From NCBI RefSeq assembly GCF_009932355.1, contig NZ_LEKU01000003.1, positions 1 to 64,000 of the forward strand: a stretch of DNA of 64,000 nucleotides, written 5' to 3'. Source of the stretch: Riemerella anatipestifer_E (GTDB lineage: Bacteria > Bacteroidota > Bacteroidia > Flavobacteriales > Weeksellaceae). Below, one piece after another: positions 18,215-26,073 of the stretch. The notes beneath the pieces are model-generated. The model was not told the DNA's origin. It saw only the letters and a program-made list of their open reading frames with translations, and searched no databases. The position numbers and the translations under genes were made by a program. How positions within the stretch are numbered: position 1 is the stretch's first letter; every line of letters begins with the position of its first letter.

Positions 18215-18246
18215 TTGCACCAATGAGCTTTAAAAGAGTATATTTG
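18215..18246 (+). promoter_or_regulatory. Promoter of the 192-aa lipoprotein gene
   Basis: TTG (18215-18217) and TATATTTG (18239-18246) are separated by 21 bases, matching the Bacteroidota TTG/TAnnTTTG consensus, 15 bases before the start codon. Confidence 0.65.
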
Positions 18247-18261
18247 TAGCATAATATATAT

Positions 18262-18840
18262 ATGAAAAAGGTACTAATTTTAATAGGTATATCTAGTTTT
18301 TTTATTTGTACTGTTGGGTGTGCAGCTTGGGGAGATAGCCTTGGCTACCTGAATAAGAATATCAAAATAAAAAAAGTAAAAAAGGTGGTTTATTTTAATC
18401 CACTAGTAGTGCCTGAAATCCCTGAAATATATGCTCCCACCTATCATGCATTCTATAGTGCCGCAAGCGATTTTTTAAAAGACAAAAACAGTGGTAAAAT
18501 TGTAAGAGTAGATTGTGCCATGTCTTACGATAATATCGATACTGAGTATATCAAAGAAATCTGTCTTAATAATAATGCTGAGGTGGCTTTAATCCCAAAA
18601 GTAAAGTATTTTAAAGTAGGTTTCGGACGCTATGTTTTTTCTAACCAAGTGCTTGTAAGTGCTAAACTTTATGACGCAGAAGGAAATTTCATCATTGAAA
18701 CTTCTTATGACACCTATAAAGGAAATGCTAGATTACTAGGAAATGCTGAAAACTCCGTAAAAATAGGGACTATAGGTATGTTAAAAAAGATGAATAAAGA
18801 AATCAGACGCCACAAGCTAAATTCCGAAGAAAAATTATAA
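18262..18840 (+). CDS. Lipoprotein of unknown function
   Basis: 192 aa. The signal peptide has a lipobox-like FICTVGCAAWG (Cys about 20). The mature part has an alternating alpha/beta pattern (KVVYFNP, KIVRVDCAMSYDN, AEVALIPKVKYFKVG, YVFSNQVLVSAKLYDAEGNF) that recalls small TolB-N or FlgT-like lipoprotein folds binding outer-membrane partners. I do not recognise a named family. The gene has its own promoter and its own strong terminator, so it is monocistronic. It is predicted to be anchored in the outer membrane facing the periplasm or the surface. Confidence 0.7.
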   Translation: MKKVLILIGISSFFICTVGCAAWGDSLGYLNKNIKIKKVKKVVYFNPLVVPEIPEIYAPTYHAFYSAASDFLKDKNSGKIVRVDCAMSYDNIDTEYIKEICLNNNAEVALIPKVKYFKVGFGRYVFSNQVLVSAKLYDAEGNFIIETSYDTYKGNARLLGNAENSVKIGTIGMLKKMNKEIRRHKLNSEEKL

Positions 18841-18871
18841 AAAGAATTACGCTCCTAATTATTTATACAGT

Positions 18872-18905
18872 AAAAAGGGAACTCTAAACGAGTTCCCTTT
18901 TCTTT
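18872..18905 (+). terminator. Intrinsic terminator after the lipoprotein gene
   Basis: AAAAGGGAACTC and GAGTTCCCTTTT form a perfect 12-bp stem with a TAAAC loop, followed by TCTTTT. Confidence 0.92.
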
Positions 18906-19028
18906 TGTTGAATGTATACTCAACTATTATTTTACTTCTTCAAAAATAACCATTAATGAAAATCAATGTTTTATATATTTATGGCACAAATATGGTACGG
19001 AATAATAACTTTTTTCAAATAAAATCAA

Positions 19029-19880
19029 TCACTTCACTTTCAAAAGCATTGACAAATCTTTAAAATAATCCTTCGACCAAATATCTAAAACTTTGGTATT
19101 TGGAATAAATCTGCTGACATCATTTTTTGCTATTTCAAAATTAACGGTTTCTATACGATGATGGAGTAAATTCCTAAATTCTTGCTCCATCATCGTGTCT
19201 TTTCCCCAATCGCCACTATCAATGGCTCTTATTTTAAAATGCTCCAAATTCAATTGAACGCCCTTTCGGATGTACCATTCCATATCGTACCAATCTCTGC
19301 CTTTCACATTGTGACCCCATTTTCTGAAAAGTAAAGCGTGCATTTTACCAGCAAACAAATCTTCTATTTTGAAGACTTTCACATAAAATGAATACGGCTG
19401 AAGCAAAAGTTTTTCTTCGGTTTCAAAGCCAAGAGGCGGTTTTGTATCAATTTCAATCTTAATTTTGATTCCCACATTTTGCCGCAAACCCAATTGAGGA
19501 ATTGCTGTATCTAAAATCAATTCACTCCAAATTGTTTCAGATTTCAAAAATGCCGATTCTATATCCGATTTTTTGGATTTCTTTTTTGTTTTTACGCTTA
19601 CTTGCATTCCTTGAGCGAGAAATTCTTCTTCAATAGCTTTCAAATAATCATCTAAATTAAAATCTCCATCTTCTTGAAGTAAAGAAAAATCCAAATCTTC
19701 GGAAAAACGATTGAGTCCATAAAAAATCCTCAAAGCTGTTCCACCATAAAAAGCACTTTTGGAGAAAAATCCACCTCTCGACAATCCTGCCAAAGCCAAC
19801 TGTTGCATAATTTCCCGCAAGGCTTGTTTGTAATCTTCTGCTGTTTTAGGCTGATAATTTTCAATCCAATCTTTTATCAT
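19029..19880 (-). CDS. abiEii: AbiEii-type nucleotidyltransferase toxin
   Basis: 283 aa. The minimal nucleotidyltransferase motif is clear: GGTAL at 46-50 followed by RFSEDLDFSL (58-67, catalytic Asp 62 and Asp 64). The later IEIDTKPP region and KIEDLFAGKMHALLFRKWGHN-type segment (about 171-191) are typical of AbiEii/AbiGii toxins. In this type IV system the toxin modifies tRNA by adding nucleotides, which gives abortive infection against phages. It overlaps the antitoxin gene upstream by 4 bases, so the pair is translationally coupled. All key residues look intact although the surrounding element is decayed. Confidence 0.9.
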   Translation of the reverse strand: MIKDWIENYQPKTAEDYKQALREIMQQLALAGLSRGGFFSKSAFYGGTALRIFYGLNRFSEDLDFSLLQEDGDFNLDDYLKAIEEEFLAQGMQVSVKTKKKSKKSDIESAFLKSETIWSELILDTAIPQLGLRQNVGIKIKIEIDTKPPLGFETEEKLLLQPYSFYVKVFKIEDLFAGKMHALLFRKWGHNVKGRDWYDMEWYIRKGVQLNLEHFKIRAIDSGDWGKDTMMEQEFRNLLHHRIETVNFEIAKNDVSRFIPNTKVLDIWSKDYFKDLSMLLKVK

Positions 19881-20506
19881 AATGTTTCAATGGCTTTTAT
19901 TAAGTTTTTGATTGATGCTTTTTTGGGAGCAACATCTGCCCAATTTTTCATCAATTCTGTATCTAAAAGTTTAAGTTGTTCTTCGTCAATTCTTAAATTT
20001 TCAGTCATAAATACTTTGGCAGATTCAACACTTCTTAAAAGAATGCCCGAGGTTGTAACCACTTTATCCATTAAAGCTTTTTCTGCCGTTGCTATGAGTG
20101 CGAATTGGTTTTTTCTTAATTTTTCTCTCTTGATTCCTAAAGGATAATAGACTACTGGAATTTTTTTATATTCAAATCTACCCAATTGATTATCAAAAAT
20201 TTTAGAACTTTTAAAATTTATTGAAACTACTGAAAAAACTCTTTCGGGAATGAACCCTCTAAATGATAACGCTGATTCTAACGAAACATAGCTTGGTGCA
20301 TAAATAACATTGGCAATACTGAATAATTCGGGGAGATTTGGCGAATTCCAAACATACAATCCTTTTTTAAGATGTATTAACTGACCACTTTTTACCAACT
20401 CATTAATTTTGTCATTTGGTCTTTTGTAATCTTTCAAAATACTGACTAATAGCTGATGTGTAAGCGGTTGGGCAATAAATTTTTGTATGGATTCTTCTAC
20501 TTTCAC
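19877..20506 (-). CDS. abiEi: AbiEi-type antitoxin and transcription regulator
   Basis: 209 aa. The N-terminal 50 residues look like a winged helix (LLVSILKDYKRPNDKINELVKSGQLIHLKKGLY). The middle AbiEi domain contains YAPSYVSLESALSFRGFIPE (about 69-88) and TAEKALMDKV (about 139-148). AbiEi-type antitoxins neutralise the toxin and repress their own promoter. The start is GTG (20506-20504); an overlapping ATG is out of frame and hits a stop at once. A TACATTTG -7 element (20518-20511) sits only a few bases upstream, so the mRNA is probably nearly leaderless. Confidence 0.82.
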   Translation of the reverse strand: MKVEESIQKFIAQPLTHQLLVSILKDYKRPNDKINELVKSGQLIHLKKGLYVWNSPNLPELFSIANVIYAPSYVSLESALSFRGFIPERVFSVVSINFKSSKIFDNQLGRFEYKKIPVVYYPLGIKREKLRKNQFALIATAEKALMDKVVTTSGILLRSVESAKVFMTENLRIDEEQLKLLDTELMKNWADVAPKKASIKNLIKAIETL

Positions 20507-20527
20507 ATTACAAATGTAATAAATAAA

Positions 20528-20558
20528 ATAGATAATCGGAAATTTTCCGATTATCTAT
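20528..20558. repeat. Perfect 15-bp-arm palindrome upstream of abiEi
   Basis: ATAGATAATCGGAAA and TTTCCGATTATCTAT are perfect inverted arms with a one-base centre. It lies upstream of the abiEi -7 element and downstream of the 432-aa gene. It may be the AbiEi operator, the terminator of the 432-aa gene, or both. Confidence 0.85.
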
Positions 20559-20580
20559 GTAAATTTTATCAAAAAAAATA

Positions 20581-21879
20581 TTAATTATTATTTCCATATA
20601 ATAGAACATTGGAAATCAAATATCTCAATTTGAATTTTATATCATAATCCATTTCAATCATCTCCGCTTTCTGGCAAATCTCAAGCAGTTTTGCCAAATT
20701 ATCTATGTGTTGATTCTTGCTTCTGGTAAAAAGATCTTTTAATTCTTTAATTTCTTTGTATGGACTATTGTTAGAAATAATTTTCTCTTCAATTTTAGCT
20801 CGTAATTCATCAGGAGTATTTGTTTTGGCAATACCTTTAAAATCCTTAACATACTCATCCATTGAATAAATAACTAAACCTAAATTATTAAATAACTGCA
20901 AAACTTTATCGATTCCTGCAGTATGACTGATAGACATCTTATAGTTTAACTCATTCTGTTTTAATTTAGGATATAAGTAAATCTTTTTTTCCTCATCTTG
21001 TTTAGGATATAGTTTTAAAGTGTGTGTAAAAGAAAGAGATCGATCACCTAAATCGTTATTTTTAATCGACAATGAAGATGAAATAAAATTGTCAATTTCT
21101 TCTATATAGATAGAATTACCTGTTGAAACAATCATTTCAAATTTCGACTCATTTAAAGATAATGAATTAATTTTCAAGTTTAGACCCTTATCTTTTTGCA
21201 TAAGTTTATGCAGTGAAAATATAGCAATTACAAAACTAAATGCAACGCCATATTCTTCATATCTTTCAGTAGTAATACTCCTTAAGTAGTGGTTGTTATT
21301 TTTATCCTTTAGAAATCTAAACTTTCTTTCAGTTAGTGTATTTGGACTTCTTTCATACTGCTTGTTCCAAGAATCGTTCACCGCTGAAATCAATCTATTT
21401 CTATCGGAAAGCGAAGTCAAAACTTTAGAATTTCTTGATTTTAAGAAATTAATGTATTTTGAAAGTTCTCGATCATTATAGAACATCGAAGAAGAATCAT
21501 ATATTGATTTTGCCTTTAAATGATCATAAACAACTCCATCATCATCTCTCAAAAAGTTGAACTCAAAATACAACTCGCTTTTTTCATCCTCTTCTTTAGG
21601 TTTTTCAACCATTACATCTACACAGTTATTTTTACTCCATAGGTTGACATACTCATATTTATTTGTAATGTAAGAAACATAATTATATGCTAGATCAACA
21701 TTTCCAATAGGAACATAAAAATCTAATGATTCAAAGTCATAAAATGTTATTATTGCATCTTTGAAAACTTCATTATTAATCAATTCTAAAAGTTTAGATG
21801 CTTTGATTAGATTTTTTGCATTCTGTTTTTCAAAAGGAGGAACAGTAACCTGAACAAATTCTTTTTTAAAAAGTTCCAT
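20581..21879 (-). CDS. 432-aa protein of unknown family in mobile region
   Basis: I do not recognise any family. The protein is cytosolic, lysine- and asparagine-rich, with no signal peptide or membrane segment. The N-terminal half alternates strands and acidic helices (FYDFESLDFYVPIGNVDL, then EDEKSELYFEFNFLRDDDG). The middle has a YGVAFSFVIAIFSLHKLM hydrophobic helix (about 212-229), and the C-terminal 100 residues are helical with coiled-coil character (ELRAKIEEKI, IKELKDLFTRSKNQ). No nuclease, ATPase or methylase motif is visible. Its position beside AbiE and inside a decayed integrative element makes a defence or mobile-element role plausible. The full-length frame argues it is under selection or recently acquired. 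Confidence 0.7.
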   Translation of the reverse strand: MELFKKEFVQVTVPPFEKQNAKNLIKASKLLELINNEVFKDAIITFYDFESLDFYVPIGNVDLAYNYVSYITNKYEYVNLWSKNNCVDVMVEKPKEEDEKSELYFEFNFLRDDDGVVYDHLKAKSIYDSSSMFYNDRELSKYINFLKSRNSKVLTSLSDRNRLISAVNDSWNKQYERSPNTLTERKFRFLKDKNNNHYLRSITTERYEEYGVAFSFVIAIFSLHKLMQKDKGLNLKINSLSLNESKFEMIVSTGNSIYIEEIDNFISSSLSIKNNDLGDRSLSFTHTLKLYPKQDEEKKIYLYPKLKQNELNYKMSISHTAGIDKVLQLFNNLGLVIYSMDEYVKDFKGIAKTNTPDELRAKIEEKIISNNSPYKEIKELKDLFTRSKNQHIDNLAKLLEICQKAEMIEMDYDIKFKLRYLISNVLLYGNNN

Positions 21880-21955
21880 TTTTTCTCTTATAAAGATTAT
21901 TAATTAAAAATAAAAGTGCTTTTTTGAAAGGAAGCACATAAAACCTTTACTAAAA

Positions 21956-22087
21956 TTACTTTTTACCTTTTTCTCTTTGACTTAAAGCACTTCCAGCAAC
22001 AGATTTAGATGCTTTGGAAGTTCTTCCATCTTTAAGAATTTTAGAAGCAATTTTAGCAACTTTTGGTGATGTTGCTTTTTTAGCCAT
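21956..22087 (-). CDS. 43-aa basic Ala/Ser/Lys-rich small protein
   Basis: The minus-strand frame from ATG 22087 reads MAKKATSPKVAKIASKILKD then GRTSKASKSVAGSALSQREK and GKK. This pattern (TSPxVA-K-AS-xL-x-D, S-K-S-VAGSALSQ) recurs in small proteins I know from many bacterial genomes, often in mobile or accessory regions, with no assigned function. It is strongly basic, without hydrophobic segments, so nucleic acid binding is possible. It lies 76 bases upstream of the 432-aa gene on the same strand and may be co-transcribed with it. Confidence 0.75.
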   Translation of the reverse strand: MAKKATSPKVAKIASKILKDGRTSKASKSVAGSALSQREKGKK

Positions 22088-22231
22088 TGTATATTTTTTT
22101 TAGTTATCTCTCTTTAATACTGTAAGAGAAATTAACAGAGAAGATTATGGCATACTTTGTAAGAAAAATGAATATGTTAAAATGTTCAAAAAAGCGAACT
22201 ATTAAAACAATTTGTTTTATTTTTGCAAAAC

Positions 22232-22330
22232 AAAGTAGGATAGCAGACACATCTTCTAGATATCTGGTTATCTCTTTGGAGCTATATAAGAAGTCACGGC
22301 ACCCTGAGAAAGTTACGGACTTCTTTTTTT
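22232..22330 (+). ncRNA. Possible small structured RNA with terminator
   Basis: A TATTTTTG -7-like element (22218-22225) precedes about 95 bases ending in an intrinsic terminator (stem AAGAAGTC 22288-22295 / GACTTCTT 22318-22325, then a long T run). Upstream, ATAGC and GCTAT can close a domain around an AGATA/TATCT hairpin. No credible protein fits: the only ORF runs through the terminator. The -33 TTG is missing, so confidence is low. Confidence 0.35.
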
Positions 22331-22685
22331 ATTTTTTTATTACTCTCTTATTTAATTTATATACATTTTCTTGTTCTGTTTTTCTAATATCAAAAATCGT
22401 TGTGTTGTTAGATTTATAATCTATTTCTAAATCTTCCAATAACGATTTTGCATTTATATAATTATACTCTCCCGCTTTTGCCACATTGAAAGTTTCTTCA
22501 TCAGATTTCTTAAACATTAAAATATAAAAATTATCATCTTTGTCAAAAGCAAATTTTGCAAATTTATTCACCTCTAAATCTAATAAATCCATTGCTCCTT
22601 TAGAAAATCCAATTTTACCCGTCCGTTGCACTGTTATCTTTGCGATAGCAGTTGGCTCTTTAGGTTTTATTATTCTCAATTCCAT
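22329..22685 (-). CDS. Hypothetical protein in mobile region
   Basis: 118 aa from ATG 22685; a TTG two codons upstream would extend it slightly. It looks like a small beta-rich cytosolic protein (AKITVQRTGKIGFSKGAMDLLDL, FAFDKDDNFYILMF, FDIRKTEQENVYKLNKR), with a faintly AbrB-like beginning. The promoter is convincing: TTG (22736-22734), a 20-base spacer and TATCTTTG (22713-22706). No family is recognised. The ORF ends against the terminator of the possible small RNA on the other strand. Confidence 0.65.
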   Translation of the reverse strand: MELRIIKPKEPTAIAKITVQRTGKIGFSKGAMDLLDLEVNKFAKFAFDKDDNFYILMFKKSDEETFNVAKAGEYNYINAKSLLEDLEIDYKSNNTTIFDIRKTEQENVYKLNKRVIKK

Positions 22686-22705
22686 TTTCAATCAAATTAT
22701 TTTTA

Positions 22706-22736
22706 CAAAGATAAAATATAATTTCATATATCACAA
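22706..22736 (-). promoter_or_regulatory. Promoter of the 118-aa gene
   Basis: TTG (22736-22734), a 20-base spacer and TATCTTTG (22713-22706) match the Bacteroidota consensus, 21 bases upstream of the ATG. Confidence 0.7.
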
Positions 22737-22951
22737 CAATTTAAAATCAAATAATTTTAAATTAAATTTAAACATTCCCTACGATTACATAATAGTTAAA
22801 TTACAACTCTCTCGTGCACCTCTCTTGTGTATTCAAAATTAAAACTAGATATATTTTATCTATACTCTCATTTATTATTCGTTAAATCAAATCCTTAACA
22901 TTCTCCATATTTTTAAAAACTATCAATAAATCAGGAAAAGCAACAACGGTT

Positions 22952-23220
22952 TTATCTTTTGTGCATTGTTTCCCTATCATTATCGCTTTTACAAACAATT
23001 ATACCATTATCATTTCTTCTAGGCTTATATGATATTGAATTTTCTGTAGTTTTGGAAGGTCGTTTTTTGTCAAATTCGACGGTAGTAACGCTTCTGTTCA
23101 AATACTCACGAATCCTATACGGTTTATTTTACCAATAATTTACACAGTATAACTTTCAAGATATACATACCATTCTTTTCTGTTTTCTACCTTTCTTAAT
23201 CCAACAGTAACTTTTGTTTT
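22952..23220 (-). pseudogene. Tyrosine integrase remnant, N-terminal arm-binding domain
   Basis: Frame fragments on the minus strand read KTKVTVGLRKVENRKEWYVY (from 23220), then after a stop and frameshift REYLNRSVTTVEFDKKRPSK, SYKPRRNDNGIIVCKSDNDR and ETMHKR. This is the arm-type DNA-binding start of flavobacterial site-specific integrases of integrative elements. No ATG remains, there is at least one stop and frameshift, and the catalytic domain (R-H-R-Y) is absent. A short frame running on to about 22882 (KDKTVVAFPDLLIVFKNMEN) may be part of another lost gene. It follows the HTH remnant, in the usual order. Confidence 0.75.
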
Positions 23221-23231
23221 TAGAAGTTGTT

Positions 23232-23715
23232 TTATTTACCTAGAAAAATTTTATCAATTAAACCTTTAGGGACATAAACAAAACTTCCTACTTTCTTTGT
23301 AGGAAGTTTGTTCTTCTTAACAGCATTATAGACTATAATGGGGCTGGCGTTAAATTTTTCACTAATTTCTGAAATGGTATAGATGTAAATAATTGCTCTA
23401 AATCATGGCGTTTTACCCTTGTCAATCGAACCCAAAATTTGTTCCGGTTATCTCATTCTGTAAACAGTATCTTTTGATATACCATACATAATTGCTGCTT
23501 CAGAAACAGAAATAAATTCTCTGTTCTGAATTTCCGCAATTTTATTTGAAAATTTAGTAAGTAATAATTCCTTTTCAACCTGTTCTTTTTGCCGTTTTTT
23601 TCTTTCTTTTCCTTTTATTAGCACAGGATTGAGAACAAAAACGAGCGGTAACTGCCTTTGCCTCAAAAGGTTTAGAACACCGCTCACAAATCCTAGGTAT
23701 TTTTAATTTACTAAA
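23232..23715 (-). pseudogene. Zinc-ribbon plus double-HTH element protein, frameshifted
   Basis: Pieces appear in order but in shifting frames: KLKIPRICERCSKPFEAKAV with CSQSC (zinc ribbon), then a shift in an A-tract, FISVSEAAIMYGISKDTVYR (first excisionase-like HTH, 23448-23520), a stop and shift, WVRLTRVKRHDLEQLF, another shift, then YTISEISEKFNASPIIVYNA and SFVYVPKGLIDKIFLGK to the stop at 23232. This is the partner protein that commonly precedes the integrase in flavobacterial integrative elements. The start codon is also lost (TTT where ATG is expected). At least three disruptions show it is dead. Confidence 0.8.
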
Positions 23716-23867
23716 CCTTATTTGTAAAGTAACATCTTGAACATTATCAGTTTTTTATAATTTAACGCTCATAAGACGCATATTATGTCCAATTATGACA
23801 CGGTACAATTATGTACAAAAAACGCATAGATTCGATAAAAAACAATAAAAATTGAGAAATACTAAAA

Positions 23868-23904
23868 AAAATAAAAACCGCTGTAAATGTTTTATTTACA
23901 GCGA
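23868..23904 (-). terminator. Intrinsic terminator of dnaK
   Basis: On the minus strand CGCTGTAAAT and ATTTACAGCG form a perfect 10-bp stem with an AAAAC-type loop, followed by GGTTTTTATTTTTTT. It lies 35 bases after the dnaK stop. Confidence 0.9.
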
Positions 23905-23938
23905 TTTATCAATTATTGTTAATCAGTTATTATATTAC

Positions 23939-25846
23939 CTACTTAACTTCTTCAAAATCTGCATCTTGTACATCATCTGTAGCATTACCTGTGTTAGCTT
24001 GTGCTTGTTCTGCACCTCCTTGAGCTTCAGCTTGTGCTTTGTACAACTCTTCTGATGCTGCCATCCAAGCCGCATCTAAAGCCTCAGATTTAGTTTTAAT
24101 ATTTGCCATATCTTTAGCTTCATAAGCTGTTTTTAATTCAGCTAAAGCGGTTTCTATCGCTGATTTTTTATCTGCAGAAATCTTATCTCCAAATTCTTTT
24201 ATTTGCTTTTCAGTTTGGAAGATTTGTCCATCTGCTTTGTTGATAAGGTCAGCTTCTTCTTTTTTCTTAGCATCTGCTGCTGAGTTTTCTTCAGCTTCTC
24301 TCTTCATTCTTTCAATTTCTTCATCAGAAAGACCAGACGATGCTTGAATTTTGATAGATTGCTCTTTACCTGTACCTTTATCTTTTGCAGAAACGCTCAA
24401 AATACCGTTAGCGTCTATATCAAAAGTTACCTCAATTTGTGGCACACCTCTAGGTGCTGGTGGAATATCTGTAAGCTCAAATCTACCGATTTCTTTGTTA
24501 TCGTTAAACATTGGTCTTTCCCCTTGTCCTACTCTGATGGTAACCGCAGGCTGGTTATCTACCGCAGTAGAGAACACTTCTGATTTTTTAGTAGGAATGG
24601 TTGTATTAGCCTCTATCAACTTAGTAAATACAGAACCCATAGTTTCTATACCTAAAGAAAGAGGTGTAACATCTAATAACAATACATCTTTAACATCTCC
24701 TGTAAGAACTCCCCCTTGGATAGCCGCACCTATAGCCACTACCTCATCTGGATTTACTCCTTTAGATGGAGCTTTACCGAAGAATTTCTCTACTGCTTCT
24801 TGTATCGCTGGGATTCTTGTAGAACCACCTACTAGGATAATCTCATCAATATCAGAAACGCTCATACCTGCATTTTTAAGAGCAGACTTACAAGGCTCGA
24901 TAGTTCTTTGAATTAAATCTCCTGCTAATTGTTCAAACTTAGCTCTAGTTAATGTTTTAACTAAGTGTTTTGGACCTGAAGCTGTAGCTGTGATATATGG
25001 TAAGTTGATTTCTGTTTGAGTAGAAGATGATAATTCAACTTTTGCTTTTTCTGCTGCTTCTTTCAATCTTTGAAGAGCAATAGCATCAGATTTTAAATCT
25101 ACGCCTTCTTCTGCTTGGAATTCAGCCGCCATCCAGTCGATAATCACATTATCAAAGTCGTCTCCTCCTAAGTGTGTATCACCATCGGTAGCCTTTACTT
25201 CGAAAGATGCGTTACCATCTACCTCGTACATTTCTAGTACAGAAACGTCGTGAGTACCACCACCACAGTCGAACACCACTACATTCATATCCTTCTTACC
25301 TACCTTATCTAGACCATAAGCTAAAGCTGCTGCAGTAGGTTCATTGATAATTCTTTCTACCTTAAGACCTGCAATTTCTCCAGCTTCTTTAGTTGCTTGT
25401 CTTTGTGCATCGTTAAAGTAAGCAGGTACAGTAATTACCGCACGAGAAACTTCTTGACCTAAATAATCTTCAGCCGTTTTCTTCATTTTTTGAAGAATCA
25501 TTGCAGAAATTTCTTGAGGCGTGTATTCTCTATCTCCAATTTTAACTTTAACAGTATCGTTAGAACCTTCTACCACTTGATACGGAACTCTAGACACCTC
25601 GTTAGCATCTGTTTTAAAGTTAGCTCCGATAAATCTCTTGATAGAATAAACTGTATTTTTAGGGTTTGTAACCGCTTGTCTTTTTGCAGGATCTCCTACT
25701 TTTCTCTCACCATCTTCAGTGAAAGCTACGATAGAAGGCGTTGTTCTTTTTCCTTCTGCATTAGGGATTACCACAGGGTCTTTACCCTCCATTACTGCCA
25801 CACAAGAGTTAGTAGTACCTAAGTCGATTCCTATAATTTTACTCAT
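23939..25846 (-). CDS. dnaK: Molecular chaperone DnaK (Hsp70)
   Basis: 635 aa, full length. The N-terminal ATPase signature GIDLGTTNSCVAV (about 5-17), the phosphate-2 region VVFDCGGGTHDVSVLE (about 191-206; the usual FDLGGGTFD reads FDCGGGTHD) and ILVGGSTRIPAIQ (about 340-352) are present. The substrate-binding domain follows (VTPLSLGIETMG, about 395) and the acidic tail DDVQDADFEEVK closes it. It folds nascent and stress-damaged proteins with DnaJ and GrpE, neither of which is adjacent. The two substitutions in the phosphate-2 motif match some Bacteroidota DnaKs, so I do not call it defective. Confidence 0.98.
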   Translation of the reverse strand: MSKIIGIDLGTTNSCVAVMEGKDPVVIPNAEGKRTTPSIVAFTEDGERKVGDPAKRQAVTNPKNTVYSIKRFIGANFKTDANEVSRVPYQVVEGSNDTVKVKIGDREYTPQEISAMILQKMKKTAEDYLGQEVSRAVITVPAYFNDAQRQATKEAGEIAGLKVERIINEPTAAALAYGLDKVGKKDMNVVVFDCGGGTHDVSVLEMYEVDGNASFEVKATDGDTHLGGDDFDNVIIDWMAAEFQAEEGVDLKSDAIALQRLKEAAEKAKVELSSSTQTEINLPYITATASGPKHLVKTLTRAKFEQLAGDLIQRTIEPCKSALKNAGMSVSDIDEIILVGGSTRIPAIQEAVEKFFGKAPSKGVNPDEVVAIGAAIQGGVLTGDVKDVLLLDVTPLSLGIETMGSVFTKLIEANTTIPTKKSEVFSTAVDNQPAVTIRVGQGERPMFNDNKEIGRFELTDIPPAPRGVPQIEVTFDIDANGILSVSAKDKGTGKEQSIKIQASSGLSDEEIERMKREAEENSAADAKKKEEADLINKADGQIFQTEKQIKEFGDKISADKKSAIETALAELKTAYEAKDMANIKTKSEALDAAWMAASEELYKAQAEAQGGAEQAQANTGNATDDVQDADFEEVK

Positions 25847-26073
25847 TTTAATTATGTATTTTTTTGTTAATATTCATTTTTAGTACACCTCCAATTTTAC
25901 CAAGAATATGCCACTCCCTTTTTTATGACAAAATGACAGCACTAAACTTCATCATTTGCCTAGATATGTTTTTTTCAGTCAGTATCATTGTACTTTTTAC
26001 ATAAAGACACTTATTAAAAATTAGCTCTTCATTAAATACTTTTAATAAAAATCACTTATTTTTGTTCCCCTCT

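Larger units (their letters stand above)
18980..23830. mobile_element. Decayed integrative element carrying AbiE
   Basis: This 4.9-kb block lies between the lipoprotein terminator and the dnaK terminator. It contains an AbiE toxin-antitoxin pair, orphan genes and frameshifted remnants of a tyrosine integrase and its usual partner, a zinc-ribbon plus double-HTH protein. Both edges show unusual GGTAC-containing sequences (around 18981-19005 and 23795-23815) that could be old integrase arm or attachment sites, but I could not define a direct repeat. Boundaries are approximate. Confidence 0.5.

Noticed and set aside
22147..22419. 90-aa plus-strand frame
   Set aside because: It runs through a strong terminator and overlaps the 118-aa gene, which has a good promoter; a small RNA fits better.
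18981..23815. Direct repeats as attachment sites at the two ends of the decayed element
   Set aside because: Both ends contain GGTAC within similar-looking text, but no convincing direct repeat aligned by eye, so no att sites are annotated.
24351..24911. 186-aa plus-strand frame opposite dnaK
   Set aside because: Antisense shadow of a highly conserved gene; no independent evidence.
25900..25913. Annotating a firm sigma-54 promoter for dnaK
   Set aside because: The spacing is one base short and the -12 GC is GG; kept only as a low-interest finding.
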